A program made the translations under genes and the position numbers. Positions 43,241-52,983 of a stretch of DNA of 64,000 nucleotides are shown here, in pieces. A model generated the notes under the pieces. That model searched no databases. It saw only the letters and a list, made by a program, of their open reading frames with translations, and was not told the origin of the DNA. Source of the DNA: Flavobacterium weaverense (lineage in GTDB: Bacteria > Bacteroidota > Bacteroidia > Flavobacteriales > Flavobacteriaceae); assembly GCF_003688495.1 (NCBI RefSeq), contig NZ_REFH01000010.1:434001-498000 (forward strand). The letters are read 5' to 3'. Position 1 is the first letter of the stretch; the number at the start of each line of letters is the position of its first letter.

Positions 43241-43525
43241 TTAGTTTGTTCGTGATTGATAATAATTTACATCTAACCAAGAACCACCATTGTAACAGTC
43301 GATTCCTTTTTGAGAAAGATAGTGCTGCGCTTGTCCGCTTCTATTTCCTGATGCGCAACATAGAATTAAAGGTGATTTTAGATTCTCTATTTCTTCCATT
43401 CTCTCTTGTAATTCCGCTAGTGGAATATTAATGGAGTCTGCAACGTGACCGCCCATAAACTCTTCATGTGTGCGAACGTCGACGATCGTGCAGTTTTTTT
43501 CTTTTATCAAATTTTCAATTTTCAT
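43241..43525 (-). CDS. Rhodanese-domain protein, copy 2
   Basis: A 94-residue single-domain sulfurtransferase with TIVDVRTHEEFMGGHVADSIN (quoted in part) and active loop C57-A-S-G-N-R-S63. It is the first of a two-gene rhodanese operon. The two copies share the fold and the CASGxRS loop but differ elsewhere, so they are old paralogues. The sulfur partner is unknown. Confidence 0.88.
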   Translation of the reverse strand: MKIENLIKEKNCTIVDVRTHEEFMGGHVADSINIPLAELQERMEEIENLKSPLILCCASGNRSGQAQHYLSQKGIDCYNGGSWLDVNYYQSRTN

Positions 43526-43880
43526 ATTTTTTTAAATTACCGTATTTATGATTATGACTGATTGTTTCAAATTCACAATGTCAATTTATATATTACAAAA
43601 GTAATGCAACAAAGAGTATTCGAAGGTAACTTTTGTTACACAAGAGAATTTTATTTAAATTTTTAATTGAAAAAAAATATGGTGACTTGAAGGTACAGTT
43701 TTCTTTTCGAAAGGTTGAGAAGAATCTTTTAGTAATAAAGAAAATATAATTTTTATACTCCACGATCGCTTTAGATTAACAAATCATAAATCGCAGTTAA
43801 ATTCCATTTTAGACGGCTCTTCTGGTATGCGTAGATGTAATAATATAAATTTTTTAATAGTATATTCGTAAAAAAAAAAT
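43526..43880. other. AT-rich intergenic region
   Basis: A 355-base spacer between the divergent rhodanese and hydrolase genes. No gene or clear structure was found; it must hold both promoters. Confidence 0.4.
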
Positions 43881-44720
43881 ATGCGTTTTACATTTTATAT
43901 CTTCATTTTAGCGATGCCTTTTCTGTTTTTAAATTGTAGTTCAAAAAAAAATTCAAATGTTTCCTACTTGGAAAATAGTGCAAAAGATAGTCCAAATGCG
44001 CCTAAAATGAATGTTTTTACAGCTCGTAAGTCCACTACTAAACAAGCTCCCGTTCTAATTTTTATTCATGGAGGAAATTGGAATAGTGGAAGGAAAGGAA
44101 CTTATGATTTGTTAGGTAGAAATTTTGCTAGTGAAGGAATAGTAACTGTGATTCCCGATTATACTTTAAGTCCAGATGCAAGCTATGATGTGATGACTAA
44201 GCAAATAGCTGCTGTTATTAAATGGGTTCAGAAAAATATTAGTGAATATAATGGTGATCCAAATCAAATTTTTATAACTGGTCACTCTGCGGGAGGGCAT
44301 CTGGGAGCGCTCGCTGTGATGAATACAAAATATGGAATTGATCCTAAAACTATTTCTGGGATTATTTTAAATGATGCTGCTGGATTAGATATGAAAAACT
44401 ATTTAGAGGGAAATCCGCCTACTGTTAAAGATGATTATTTGGCAACATGGACTTCTGATCCAGTAAAATGGAAAGACGCTTCTCCAATTTATTTTTTAAA
44501 TAAGAACACACCGCCTTTCCTAATCTATGTTGGTGATAAAACCTATAATTCGATAAAAGTTGCAAATAGCCGTTTTTTAAATGCGTTGAAACCATTTCAG
44601 CCTGAGGTTCAAACAATTCGTTTAAATAAAAGACATGTGCCAATGGTGCTACAATACTTCAATCCTTGGAGTGATCGATTTGATGAAACTATTTCATTCA
44701 TAAATGCTCAAAAAAAATAA
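43881..44720 (+). CDS. Alpha/beta hydrolase lipoprotein (esterase-like)
   Basis: A 279-residue hydrolase of the hormone-sensitive-lipase/BD-FAE type. A lipoprotein signal (ILAMPFLFLNCSSKK) anchors it. The oxyanion motif is FIHGGNWNSG, the nucleophile elbow ITGHSAGGHLGAL, and a late histidine lies in NKRHVPM. It probably cleaves esters outside the cytoplasm. Its substrate is unknown. Confidence 0.87.
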   Translation: MRFTFYIFILAMPFLFLNCSSKKNSNVSYLENSAKDSPNAPKMNVFTARKSTTKQAPVLIFIHGGNWNSGRKGTYDLLGRNFASEGIVTVIPDYTLSPDASYDVMTKQIAAVIKWVQKNISEYNGDPNQIFITGHSAGGHLGALAVMNTKYGIDPKTISGIILNDAAGLDMKNYLEGNPPTVKDDYLATWTSDPVKWKDASPIYFLNKNTPPFLIYVGDKTYNSIKVANSRFLNALKPFQPEVQTIRLNKRHVPMVLQYFNPWSDRFDETISFINAQKK

Positions 44721-44788
44721 ACACTAATTTTTGTTATTGGCAGCTGTTCCATGATTTTGGATTAAACTTTTACGAAATTGATGATAGA

Positions 44789-45202
44789 TTATTTATTTAA
44801 TGTAGCGTCTACACTATATTTTCCACTTCCGAGTAAAAACAGGGCAAAGTAGCCGAATAAGTAAATCAAAGCTAATTCTTTAGTTCCCAAGGGATCATTT
44901 ATGTGAACAATAAATGCAGCAACTACCATGGTTGTAATTAGAGGAATTAATGCTAGTCTTGTCGAAAATCCGATGATTGTCAATATCGAGCAGATAACTT
45001 CTGCGAAGACAGCTAAAAATAATGATGCAGGGCTCCCAATACCAAGCGGGTCGCCAAATTCCATATTTCCATTTATCAATTTCATCATTTTTGGAATACC
45101 ATGACTTAACATTAACAGACCTAAAGAGAGTCTTAATAAAAGTGAAGCAATATCATTGGCGTTGGTAGACCAAGAAGTAGGAGAAAACATTTTATTGCGC
45201 AT
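44789..45202 (-). CDS. DoxX family membrane protein
   Basis: A 137-residue four-helix membrane protein of the DoxX family: ASLLLRLSLGLLMLSHGIPK, then AVFAEVICSILTIIGFSTRL and a C-terminal YLFGYFALFLLGSG. DoxX-type proteins are linked to redox and respiratory functions, but the exact role is unknown. The ATG at 45202 is the conserved-looking start. Confidence 0.85.
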   Translation of the reverse strand: MRNKMFSPTSWSTNANDIASLLLRLSLGLLMLSHGIPKMMKLINGNMEFGDPLGIGSPASLFLAVFAEVICSILTIIGFSTRLALIPLITTMVVAAFIVHINDPLGTKELALIYLFGYFALFLLGSGKYSVDATLNK

Positions 45203-45622
45203 GATATGGATTTTATATTTTTTTCGAAACAAACATAAGAATAATTTTGATTCAGGTGCTTGAAGATAATATTGTTTTTATTTCATCGCTGGAACTTACA
45301 ATTGTTATTTTGTCACAAGATCACATCAATTAAATAATTTGAATTCTACTTATAGATGAGATAAGGCGACAAGGTATTTGTTTAAAATTAAATGAAATTA
45401 ATTCGATTATTAATTTTCGAAATAGAGCGATTATAACTAAATCCCAAATCTTAATTAAATTTTCTGTTATGTAATTTTCAAATTGTTGAATTAACCTATC
45501 TTTGCGCTCCCGAATGGTCGGGAAAAAAGAGAATTTATTACAAAATTTGTTAGTAGTCCTTATTTAAAAAGGGAACTGCTCGCTGATTAATTCTTTTTAT
45601 AATGAAACAATTTGAGAGATAG
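45203..45622. promoter_or_regulatory. Promoter and structured 5' leader of tgt
   Basis: The gap before tgt holds a -7 element TATCTTTG (45497-45504) followed by about 115 bases of leader. The leader starts with a perfect hairpin TCCCGA-ATGG-TCGGGA (45508-45523) and later has CCTT-N7-AAGG within AGTAGTCCTTATTT (near 45555-45575). It may be a regulated leader. It does not match the preQ1 riboswitch consensus that I know. The left part of the gap has no features. Confidence 0.45.
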
Positions 45623-46753
45623 ATGAAATTTGATTTATTGAAAACAGACCCGTTATCAAAAGCTAGAGCGGGAACTATTACTACTGATCATGGTGTTATT
45701 GAAACGCCTATTTTTATGCCTGTAGGAACTGTTGCTTCTGTAAAAGGAGTGCACCAAAGGGAATTAAAAGAAGATATAAATCCAGATATTATATTAGGAA
45801 ATACGTACCATTTATATTTGCGTCCGCAAACTGAAATTCTTGAAAAAGCAGGCGGATTGCATAAATTTATGAATTGGGATCGTAATATTTTGACTGATTC
45901 TGGTGGATACCAAGTGTATTCGCTTTCAGCAAATAGAAAAATCAAGGAAGAAGGAGTAAAGTTTAAGTCACATATTGACGGATCTTATCACTTTTTTACG
46001 CCTGAAAATGTAATGGAAATTCAGCGTACAATTGGTGCTGATATTATCATGGCTTTTGATGAATGTACACCTTATCCTTGCGATTATCGTTATGCGCAAC
46101 GCTCTATGCACATGACGCACCGTTGGTTAGATCGTTGCATTAATCATTTGGATAAAGTTCCTGTAAAATATGGTTATGATCAAGCATTTTTCCCTATAAT
46201 TCAAGGAAGTACTTATAAAGATTTACGCCGTCAATCAGCAGAATATATTGCAAATTCAAATCAAGTTGGTAATGCAATTGGTGGATTGTCTGTTGGAGAA
46301 CCTGCAGAGGAAATGTACGCCATGACTGAAGTGGTTTGCGAAATTCTACCAGAAGACAAACCGCGTTATCTGATGGGAGTGGGAACTCCAATCAATATTC
46401 TTGAAAATATCGCTTTAGGAATTGATATGTTTGATTGTGTTATGCCAACGCGTAATGCTAGAAATGGAATGCTTTTTACAGCTAACGGAACCATAAATAT
46501 CAAAAATAAAAAATGGGAAGCCGATTTCTCTCCAATTGACGAAATGGGAATGACATTCGTTGATACGGAATATACAAAAGCATATTTAAGACACTTGTTT
46601 GCTGCTAATGAATACTTGGGTAAGCAAATTGCGACTATTCATAATCTTGGTTTTTATATGTGGTTGGTTCGTGAAGCTAGAAAACATATATTAGCGGGTG
46701 ATTTCAAGCCTTGGAAAGAAATGATGGTTAAAAATATGAATCAGCGATTATAA
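45623..46753 (+). CDS. tgt: Queuine tRNA-ribosyltransferase, zinc ligands absent
   Basis: A 376-residue tRNA-guanine transglycosylase that inserts the queuosine precursor at the wobble position. The catalytic regions are intact: ILTDSGGYQVYSLS, MAFDECTPYPC, GGLSVGEP and DCVMPTRNARNG. However, the usual zinc site CxCxxC is missing: the segment SPIDEMGMTFVDTEYTKAYL (46533-46586) has no cysteine where three are expected. The histidine in IATIHNLGFY remains. It is followed by an LptF/LptG gene, as is common in Bacteroidota. Confidence 0.93.
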   Translation: MKFDLLKTDPLSKARAGTITTDHGVIETPIFMPVGTVASVKGVHQRELKEDINPDIILGNTYHLYLRPQTEILEKAGGLHKFMNWDRNILTDSGGYQVYSLSANRKIKEEGVKFKSHIDGSYHFFTPENVMEIQRTIGADIIMAFDECTPYPCDYRYAQRSMHMTHRWLDRCINHLDKVPVKYGYDQAFFPIIQGSTYKDLRRQSAEYIANSNQVGNAIGGLSVGEPAEEMYAMTEVVCEILPEDKPRYLMGVGTPINILENIALGIDMFDCVMPTRNARNGMLFTANGTINIKNKKWEADFSPIDEMGMTFVDTEYTKAYLRHLFAANEYLGKQIATIHNLGFYMWLVREARKHILAGDFKPWKEMMVKNMNQRL

Positions 46754-46825
46754 TATATTTGAGTCAGGTTTTAGATTTCTACTTAACGAAATATAAAACC
46801 TGAAACTTTAAACTTGGTGCAAAAT

Positions 46826-47914
46826 ATGCTTACAATAATTGATAAATACATCCTAAAGAGATATTTAGCCACATTTTTGGTGATGTTATTGTTGTTTATT
46901 CCCATTGGAATTGTCGTTGATGTTGCTGAAAAGATCAATAAAATTCTTGAGAATAAAGTGCCAATCATGGAGGTTGCATTTTATTATTACAACTTCACCG
47001 TTTATTTTGCAAGTTCACTTTTTCCTATATTTCTATTTTTATCGGTGATTTGGTTTACTTCAAAACTGGCAAATGATACTGAGATAATTGCTATTTTAAG
47101 TTCAGGAATTTCGTTTACTCGCTTTTTAAGGCCTTATATTATAGGTGCTTCAATTGTTTCTATTTTTGTTTTACTTATGGGATTCTTTGTAGTTCCAGCG
47201 GCTAGTGAGGGATTTAACAATTTTAGATATACATATTTAAAAGGAGGAGGCAAGGAAGCCATGCGAGGGAATAGCACTGATGTGTATCGCCAAATAAGTG
47301 ATGATGAATTTATCTACGTTAATAGTTTTAATACAGAATCTAAAACTGCTTTTAATTTTTCATTAGAGAAATTCAAAAAACAAAAATTAGTTCATAAAAT
47401 TACTGCAAGTAGAATAAAGTGGAATCCGAAAGAGAAGAATTATACGATGTATGATTATTCAAAAAGAACGGTTGGTGAGTTTGACGATAAAATCGAAAAG
47501 GCAGCTGAGAAAAAAGCAGTCTTTAATTTTGATTTGGAAGATTTAACTCCTGTAGTCTACATAGCTGAAACCTTAAGTTTAGGAAAACTAAACGCCTTTA
47601 TAAAAAAGGAAAGAGAACGCGGCTCGTCAAACATCAATGTTTACCTAGTTGTTTTATATAAAAAATATAGTGTACCTATTTCTGCGTTTATACTAACAAT
47701 TATCGCGGTGGCGGTTTCTTCGATGAAAAGAAGAGGAGGAATGGGAACAAATCTTGCTATTGGAATTGCACTGGCCTTTGCCTTTGTATTCTTTGATAAA
47801 ATATTTGGTGTACTTGCTGAAAAATCAAGTATACCACCTATGTTAGCCGTGTGGTTACCAAATATTGCCTTTGGAATTTTAGCTATTTATTTATTACGAA
47901 ATGCAAAGCGATAA
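46826..47914 (+). CDS. LptF/LptG-family permease (lipopolysaccharide export)
   Basis: A 362-residue permease of the YjgP/YjgQ type. It opens LTIIDKYILKRYLATFLVML and has six membrane segments, three at each end around a periplasmic beta domain. The C-terminal SMKRRGGMGTNLAIGIALAF is typical. The family extracts LPS from the inner membrane with LptB. The ATG at 46826 is chosen over a TTG four codons upstream. It overlaps the EamA gene by 14 bases. Confidence 0.9.
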   Translation: MLTIIDKYILKRYLATFLVMLLLFIPIGIVVDVAEKINKILENKVPIMEVAFYYYNFTVYFASSLFPIFLFLSVIWFTSKLANDTEIIAILSSGISFTRFLRPYIIGASIVSIFVLLMGFFVVPAASEGFNNFRYTYLKGGGKEAMRGNSTDVYRQISDDEFIYVNSFNTESKTAFNFSLEKFKKQKLVHKITASRIKWNPKEKNYTMYDYSKRTVGEFDDKIEKAAEKKAVFNFDLEDLTPVVYIAETLSLGKLNAFIKKERERGSSNINVYLVVLYKKYSVPISAFILTIIAVAVSSMKRRGGMGTNLAIGIALAFAFVFFDKIFGVLAEKSSIPPMLAVWLPNIAFGILAIYLLRNAKR

Positions 47915-48806
47915 CTTTAAAAGTTACATAAACCTCCATCTAATTGTTTTTATTTGGGGTTTCACTGCCATTTTAGGCGCTTTAATTACAATTAATGCAG
48001 ATGCTTTGGTCTGGTATCGAATGATTTTTGCAGCTGTTTTTCTAGGTGCATTTTTGGTTTACAAAAAGAAACCTTTTAGAATTCCATTAAAATCATTTCT
48101 TAAATTGATTTTTGTCGGACTTTTAATCGCGCTGCACTGGATCTTTTTTTTCAAAGCAATTCATGTCTCAAATGTCTCCATTACATTATCGGTCTTTTCA
48201 TTAGGTGCTTTTTTCGCTTCCATTTTAGAGCCACTTTTTTATGGTCGAAAGGTTTTATGGTATGAAGTATTCTTCGGATTGATTATTATTGCTGGATTAG
48301 CACTGATCATGAAAGTCGAAATAAATTATCTTGATGGAATGTTATATGCTCTAGCAGCAATTATACTCGGAGTTTTGTTTACGCTAATGAATGGAAAATT
48401 GATAGCAGATCACGATCCATCAGTGATTTCATTCTACGAATTTTTATCAGGTGCTTTTTTTATATCAGTTTACTTCCTGTTTCAGCAAAAAATCACTGTT
48501 GATTTCTTTGTGTTAACGACTAATAACTGGATATTAATATTGGTTTTAGCATCTGTTTGTACCGCTTATGCCTTTACAGCATCGGTAAAAGTAATGCAGA
48601 AATTGACGCCTTACACGGTAATGTTAACTACAAACCTAGAACCAGTGTACGGCATTATATTGGCTTATTTTATTCTTGGAGGAAAAGAAAAAATGAGTTT
48701 TGAGTTTTATATTGGTGCCATAATTATAGTTCTGACTGTTATACTAAATGGTGTTATTAAACAATATCAAAAGGTAAAATTAAAGAAAGATATGAGCACT
48801 TTGTAG
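47901..48806 (+). CDS. EamA/DMT-superfamily transporter
   Basis: A 301-residue transporter with ten membrane helices in two EamA repeats. Features include FIWGFTAILGALITINADALVWYRM (in part), LSVFSLGAFFASILEPLF and TYVMLTTNLEPVYGIILAY-like sequence (YTVMLTTNLEPVYGI). Members export amino acids or other metabolites; the substrate cannot be told. It overlaps the LptF/LptG gene. Confidence 0.87.
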   Translation: MQSDNFKSYINLHLIVFIWGFTAILGALITINADALVWYRMIFAAVFLGAFLVYKKKPFRIPLKSFLKLIFVGLLIALHWIFFFKAIHVSNVSITLSVFSLGAFFASILEPLFYGRKVLWYEVFFGLIIIAGLALIMKVEINYLDGMLYALAAIILGVLFTLMNGKLIADHDPSVISFYEFLSGAFFISVYFLFQQKITVDFFVLTTNNWILILVLASVCTAYAFTASVKVMQKLTPYTVMLTTNLEPVYGIILAYFILGGKEKMSFEFYIGAIIIVLTVILNGVIKQYQKVKLKKDMSTL

Positions 48807-48861
48807 AATTCATTTTTTACATTTTAATAAACAAATAGCCATTTTGAACGATTAAAAATTT

Positions 48862-48869
48862 TATATTTG
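48862..48869 (+). promoter_or_regulatory. Promoter -7 element of accA
   Basis: TATATTTG fits the TAnnTTTG consensus and lies 33 bases before the accA ATG. A TTG at 48844-48846 is a possible -33, though the spacer of 15 bases is short. Confidence 0.5.
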
Positions 48870-48902
48870 CCAATCGAAATAAAACAAAAACGCAAAAATC
48901 CT

Positions 48903-49856
48903 ATGGAATATTTAGATTTTGAGCTTCCAATAAAAGAACTAGAAGAGCAGTTAGATAAATGTCTTATAATCGGACAGGAATCAGATGTTGATGTAACGAA
49001 TACTTGCAAGCAAATCAACAAAAAACTAGAAGAAACCAAAAGAAGTATATATAAAAACTTGACTGCTTGGCAGCGAGTTCAATTATCAAGACATCCTAGT
49101 CGTCCATACACAATGGATCACGTACGTGCTTTGTGTGGTGATACATTCTTAGAGCTTTTTGGAGACAGAGGTTTTAAAGATGATAAAGCCATGATAGGTG
49201 GTTTAGGAAAAATTGATGGACAGTCGTTTATGATTGTTGGTCAACAAAAAGGTTTTAATACTAAAACGCGACAGTTCCGTAATTTTGGTATGGCAAATCC
49301 AGAAGGCTATAGAAAAGCCTTAAGATTAATGAAGATGGCAGAGAAATTTGGTATTCCTGTATTAACATTAATTGATACTCCAGGAGCTTATCCAGGATTA
49401 GAAGCTGAAGAGCGTGGTCAAGGAGAAGCAATTGCTAGAAATATATTTGAAATGGTTCGTTTAAAAGTACCGATCATTACTGTCATTGTAGGTGAAGGTG
49501 CTTCTGGTGGAGCATTAGGAATAGGTGTTGGTGATAAGGTTTATATGATGGAAAATACTTGGTATTCTGTTATATCTCCAGAATCTTGCTCTTCAATTTT
49601 ATGGAAAAGCTGGGAATATAAGGAGCAAGCTGCTGAAGCTTTGAAACTGACTTCTGCAGATATGAAAAAACAAAAATTAGTTGATGATATCATTCCAGAA
49701 CCTTTAGGTGGAGCTCACTATGATAGAGAAACTGCTTTTAAGACGGTTGAGCAGTATATAATGAAAGGGTATAATGAGTTGAAAGACTTATCAACAGAGA
49801 AATTAATCGCTAAGCGAATGGAGAAATACTGTGATATGGGTGTTTACAGAGAGTAA
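48903..49856 (+). CDS. accA: Acetyl-CoA carboxylase carboxyltransferase, alpha subunit
   Basis: A 317-residue alpha subunit of the carboxyltransferase in fatty acid synthesis. It opens [16 protein letters not shown], then [28 protein letters not shown] (in part), [21 protein letters not shown] (in part) and the oxyanion motif [15 protein letters not shown]. The ATG at 48903 is used because the conserved opening starts there. A terminator follows. Confidence 0.95.
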   Translation: MEYLDFELPIKELEEQLDKCLIIGQESDVDVTNTCKQINKKLEETKRSIYKNLTAWQRVQLSRHPSRPYTMDHVRALCGDTFLELFGDRGFKDDKAMIGGLGKIDGQSFMIVGQQKGFNTKTRQFRNFGMANPEGYRKALRLMKMAEKFGIPVLTLIDTPGAYPGLEAEERGQGEAIARNIFEMVRLKVPIITVIVGEGASGGALGIGVGDKVYMMENTWYSVISPESCSSILWKSWEYKEQAAEALKLTSADMKKQKLVDDIIPEPLGGAHYDRETAFKTVEQYIMKGYNELKDLSTEKLIAKRMEKYCDMGVYRE

Positions 49857-49876
49857 ATAACTTGAATCAAATATAT

Positions 49877-49912
49877 AATCCGTCTCGTTTACAAATGAGA
49901 CGGATTTTTTTT
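49877..49912 (+). terminator. Terminator of accA
   Basis: AATCCGTCTC and GAGACGGATT form a perfect 10-base stem with a ten-base loop and a T-run. Confidence 0.9.
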
Positions 49913-50000
49913 GGGTTATGAACAAAAAATAGTTGGTTATCAACAATTAAAAGTAATAACTCAACGGCTATCTTTTTTTAATTTTAGTTACTTTCGCTCT

Positions 50001-51545
50001 ATGGAAAACTTTAGAAATATCAGTCCAGTTAAGGTTGATAAAACTACTATAATAAGCCTTGAAAAAGGAAAATTGCAACCGCAAGTTCTTGATTTAGAAG
50101 AAGCTGTGTTGGGTGCAATGATGATTGACAAAAAAGGAGTTGATGATGTAATTGACATCTTACAGCCCGACGCTTTCTATAAAGAAGCACACAAATATAT
50201 CTTTGAAGCTATCGTTCAGTTGTTTACGGAGACGCAACCAATTGACTTGTTAACCGTTTCGGCACAACTAAAGAAAAATGCCAAATTAGAACTTGCAGGT
50301 GGTGATTTTTATCTAATTCAGCTTACGCAAAAGATATCTTCTTCAGCACATATTGAATTTCATTCTAGAATTATTCTTCAAAAATTTATACAACGTAGTT
50401 TGATTCGAATTTCAACAGAAATTATCGAAGATTCCTACGATGAAACAACAGATGTTTTTGATTTACTAGATCGTGCAGAAACAAAACTATACGAAGTAAC
50501 GCAAGGAAATATAAAACGTAGTTCTGAAACAGCTCAAAGTTTAGTTTTGCAGGCTAAAAAACGTATTGAGGAAATTGCAGGACAAGAAGGATTGAGTGGT
50601 GTAGCTACTGGATTTGATAAATTAGACAAGATAACTTCGGGTTGGCAACCAAGCGATTTAATTATTATTGCTGCGAGACCAGCAATGGGGAAAACAGCTT
50701 TTGTCTTATCGATGGCAAGAAATATGGCAATCGATTATGGTATGCCTGTCGCATTATTTTCGCTTGAGATGGCATCTGTCCAATTAATTACTCGTTTGAT
50801 TTCATCAGAAACAGGTTTGTCATCAGAGAAACTGCGTACTGGTAAATTAGAAAAGCACGAATGGGAACAATTAAGTACCAAAGTTAAAAATTTAGAAAAA
50901 GCACCTCTTTACATTGATGATACTCCATCTTTATCAATTTTTGATTTACGTGCCAAAGCGCGACGATTAGTTTCACAGCATGGAATTAGGATCATTATTG
51001 TCGATTATTTGCAATTGATGACCGCTGGAGGAAATGGAAAAGGTGGTGGAAATAGGGAGCAAGAGATATCAACAATTTCTAGAAACTTAAAAGCTTTAGC
51101 AAAAGAACTGAATGTGCCAGTAATTGCGCTGTCTCAGCTGTCGCGTGCGGTTGAAACTCGTGGATCTAGTAAAAGACCCTTATTATCAGATTTACGTGAA
51201 TCTGGAGCGATTGAGCAGGATGCAGATATCGTTTCTTTTTTATATCGTCCTGAGTATTACAAAATTGATGAGTGGGATGATGACGAAGCTTCTCCTACTG
51301 CAGGTCAAGCCGAAATTATGATTGCAAAACACCGTAACGGTAGTATTGAAAATGTAAGATTGAAATTTATTGGACATTTAGGAAAGTTTGATAATCTCGA
51401 AGATCATAGCGGTAATTATGATGATTTACCTTCAAGTATGAATCAGGATGACAATCCTTTTACAACTAAAAACTTACCATCGCCAAATGAAGCCTTTGGA
51501 AGTAATTTTAATGATCCAGAAGATGATAGTGATGTTCCTTTTTAA
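50001..51545 (+). CDS. dnaB: Replicative DNA helicase DnaB
   Basis: A 514-residue hexameric helicase. The N-terminal domain has PQVLDLEEAVLGAMMID; the RecA-like motor has Walker A AARPAMGKTAFVLSMARNMA, ALFSLEMASVQL, IIIVDYLQLM (Walker B) and LRESGAIEQDADIV. It unwinds DNA at the replication fork. The ATG at 50001 is favoured: the upstream frame extension contains no conserved sequence and lies directly after the accA terminator. The C-terminal acidic tail (about 40 residues) is usual in Bacteroidota. Confidence 0.95.
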   Translation: MENFRNISPVKVDKTTIISLEKGKLQPQVLDLEEAVLGAMMIDKKGVDDVIDILQPDAFYKEAHKYIFEAIVQLFTETQPIDLLTVSAQLKKNAKLELAGGDFYLIQLTQKISSSAHIEFHSRIILQKFIQRSLIRISTEIIEDSYDETTDVFDLLDRAETKLYEVTQGNIKRSSETAQSLVLQAKKRIEEIAGQEGLSGVATGFDKLDKITSGWQPSDLIIIAARPAMGKTAFVLSMARNMAIDYGMPVALFSLEMASVQLITRLISSETGLSSEKLRTGKLEKHEWEQLSTKVKNLEKAPLYIDDTPSLSIFDLRAKARRLVSQHGIRIIIVDYLQLMTAGGNGKGGGNREQEISTISRNLKALAKELNVPVIALSQLSRAVETRGSSKRPLLSDLRESGAIEQDADIVSFLYRPEYYKIDEWDDDEASPTAGQAEIMIAKHRNGSIENVRLKFIGHLGKFDNLEDHSGNYDDLPSSMNQDDNPFTTKNLPSPNEAFGSNFNDPEDDSDVPF

Positions 51546-51565
51546 GGAATACCAAAGATATTTTA

Positions 51566-51601
51566 AAATCCGTTTTCTTAACAAAGAAGACGGATTTTTT
51601 T
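51566..51601 (+). terminator. Terminator of dnaB
   Basis: AATCCGTTTTCTT and AAGAAGACGGATT form a stem with one wobble pair, a four-base loop and a T-run. Confidence 0.88.
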
Positions 51602-51653
51602 TATCTTTTAAGTTCTGTAAATTCGTTTATCTTTGAAATAAAAACAAACTGCC

Positions 51654-52916
51654 ATGCTTTTATCACGGTTACTCTGGATCTTAATTTTGCTTGCTTCCTT
51701 TTCAGTTAGAGGTTCTTTTATTTTGATTCCAATGGATGAAACCACGCAACAAAATCATTTGAAGGCGTACGGAATAACTTTTTGGTGCTTGGATAAAAAT
51801 TATAAAGCGAGCTGGTTACTCAATTATCGTGGTGGCTCTTTCTTACTTCCAGATGCAGTTGAAATTAGAAAGGAATGTCAAATACGAGGCGTTAATTTCG
51901 AAGTTATTTCTGATGCTGAACAAATTTCTATTTTGAATGAAATTGCAAGTCCTTCTCAAAATATGGAATCAGTGGTATTAGAGAAAGCACCAAAAATTGC
52001 TGTTTACACTCCAAAAGGAAAGCAACCGTGGGATGATGCCGTTACATTAGTACTTACCTACGCTGAAATTCCTTTTACAGCTGTTTATGATGAAGAAGTT
52101 TTAGGTGATCAGTTAGTGCTTTACGATTGGTTGCACTTACATCATGAAGATTTTACCGGACAATATGGCAAATTTTACGGTTCCTACAAAAATGTTCCGT
52201 GGTACATTGACCAAAAGAAGGAAGCCGAAAATTTAGCTGCAAAATTAGGATATTCGAAAGTATCTGAAGAAAAGGGAGCTGTAGCCAAAAAAATTAGAGA
52301 TTTCGTTGTTGGTGGTGGATTTATGTTTGCTATGTGCTCTGCAACTGACAGTTTTGATATTGCATTAGCAGCTGATGGATTGGATATTTGTGAGGCAATG
52401 TTTGATGGGGATGCAAGCGAAGGAAATTATCAATTGAAAATTAATTTTAGTAATTCTTTTGCGTTTAAAGATTTTACTTTGGAAAGAAGACCAGAAGTTT
52501 ATGAGTTCTCAGATATTGATATGACATCAAAACGAAAGCTTCCCGCTGCCAAAGATTATTTTACGTTAATGGAGTTTTCTGCAAAATGGGATCCAATTCC
52601 GAGCATGCTTTGTCAAAACCATACACAATTAGTAAAAGGGTTTATGGGACAAACTACCGCATTTGATGCTGCACTTATCAAGTCGAATGTGTTAACTATG
52701 GGAACTTGTGAGATAAACGGTGAAGCGCGCTACATTCATGGACAAAAAGGAAAAGGAATGTTTACTTTCTACGGCGGTCACGATCCAGAAGATTACGAAC
52801 ACCAAGTAGGTGATGCTCCTACAGTATTAGATTTACATCCAAATTCACCAGGATATCGATTGATTTTAAATAATGTTTTATTTCCAGCAGCAAGAAAGAA
52901 GAAAATGAAAACGTAA
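51654..52916 (+). CDS. Secreted protein with glutamine-amidotransferase-like fold
   Basis: A 420-residue exported protein with signal SRLLWILILLASFSVRGSF. It matches a Bacteroidota family that databases often name asparagine synthetase B, but I see none of the synthetase ATP motifs. It has VEIRKECQIRGVNFEVIS, APKIAVYTPKGKQPWDDAVT, FVVGGGFMFAMCSATDSFDI (a class I GATase-like nucleophile elbow with cysteine) and MFTFYGGHDPEDYEHQVGD. That suggests a GATase-like domain at the cell surface. Function unknown. A -7 element TATCTTTG lies 18 bases before the start. Confidence 0.75.
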   Translation: MLLSRLLWILILLASFSVRGSFILIPMDETTQQNHLKAYGITFWCLDKNYKASWLLNYRGGSFLLPDAVEIRKECQIRGVNFEVISDAEQISILNEIASPSQNMESVVLEKAPKIAVYTPKGKQPWDDAVTLVLTYAEIPFTAVYDEEVLGDQLVLYDWLHLHHEDFTGQYGKFYGSYKNVPWYIDQKKEAENLAAKLGYSKVSEEKGAVAKKIRDFVVGGGFMFAMCSATDSFDIALAADGLDICEAMFDGDASEGNYQLKINFSNSFAFKDFTLERRPEVYEFSDIDMTSKRKLPAAKDYFTLMEFSAKWDPIPSMLCQNHTQLVKGFMGQTTAFDAALIKSNVLTMGTCEINGEARYIHGQKGKGMFTFYGGHDPEDYEHQVGDAPTVLDLHPNSPGYRLILNNVLFPAARKKKMKT

Positions 52917-52983
52917 TTTTTGGGTTGAGGTATAAATTATTTTGGTTGTCTTTTATCTTTTAGATATTTTCAAATGATCATTT

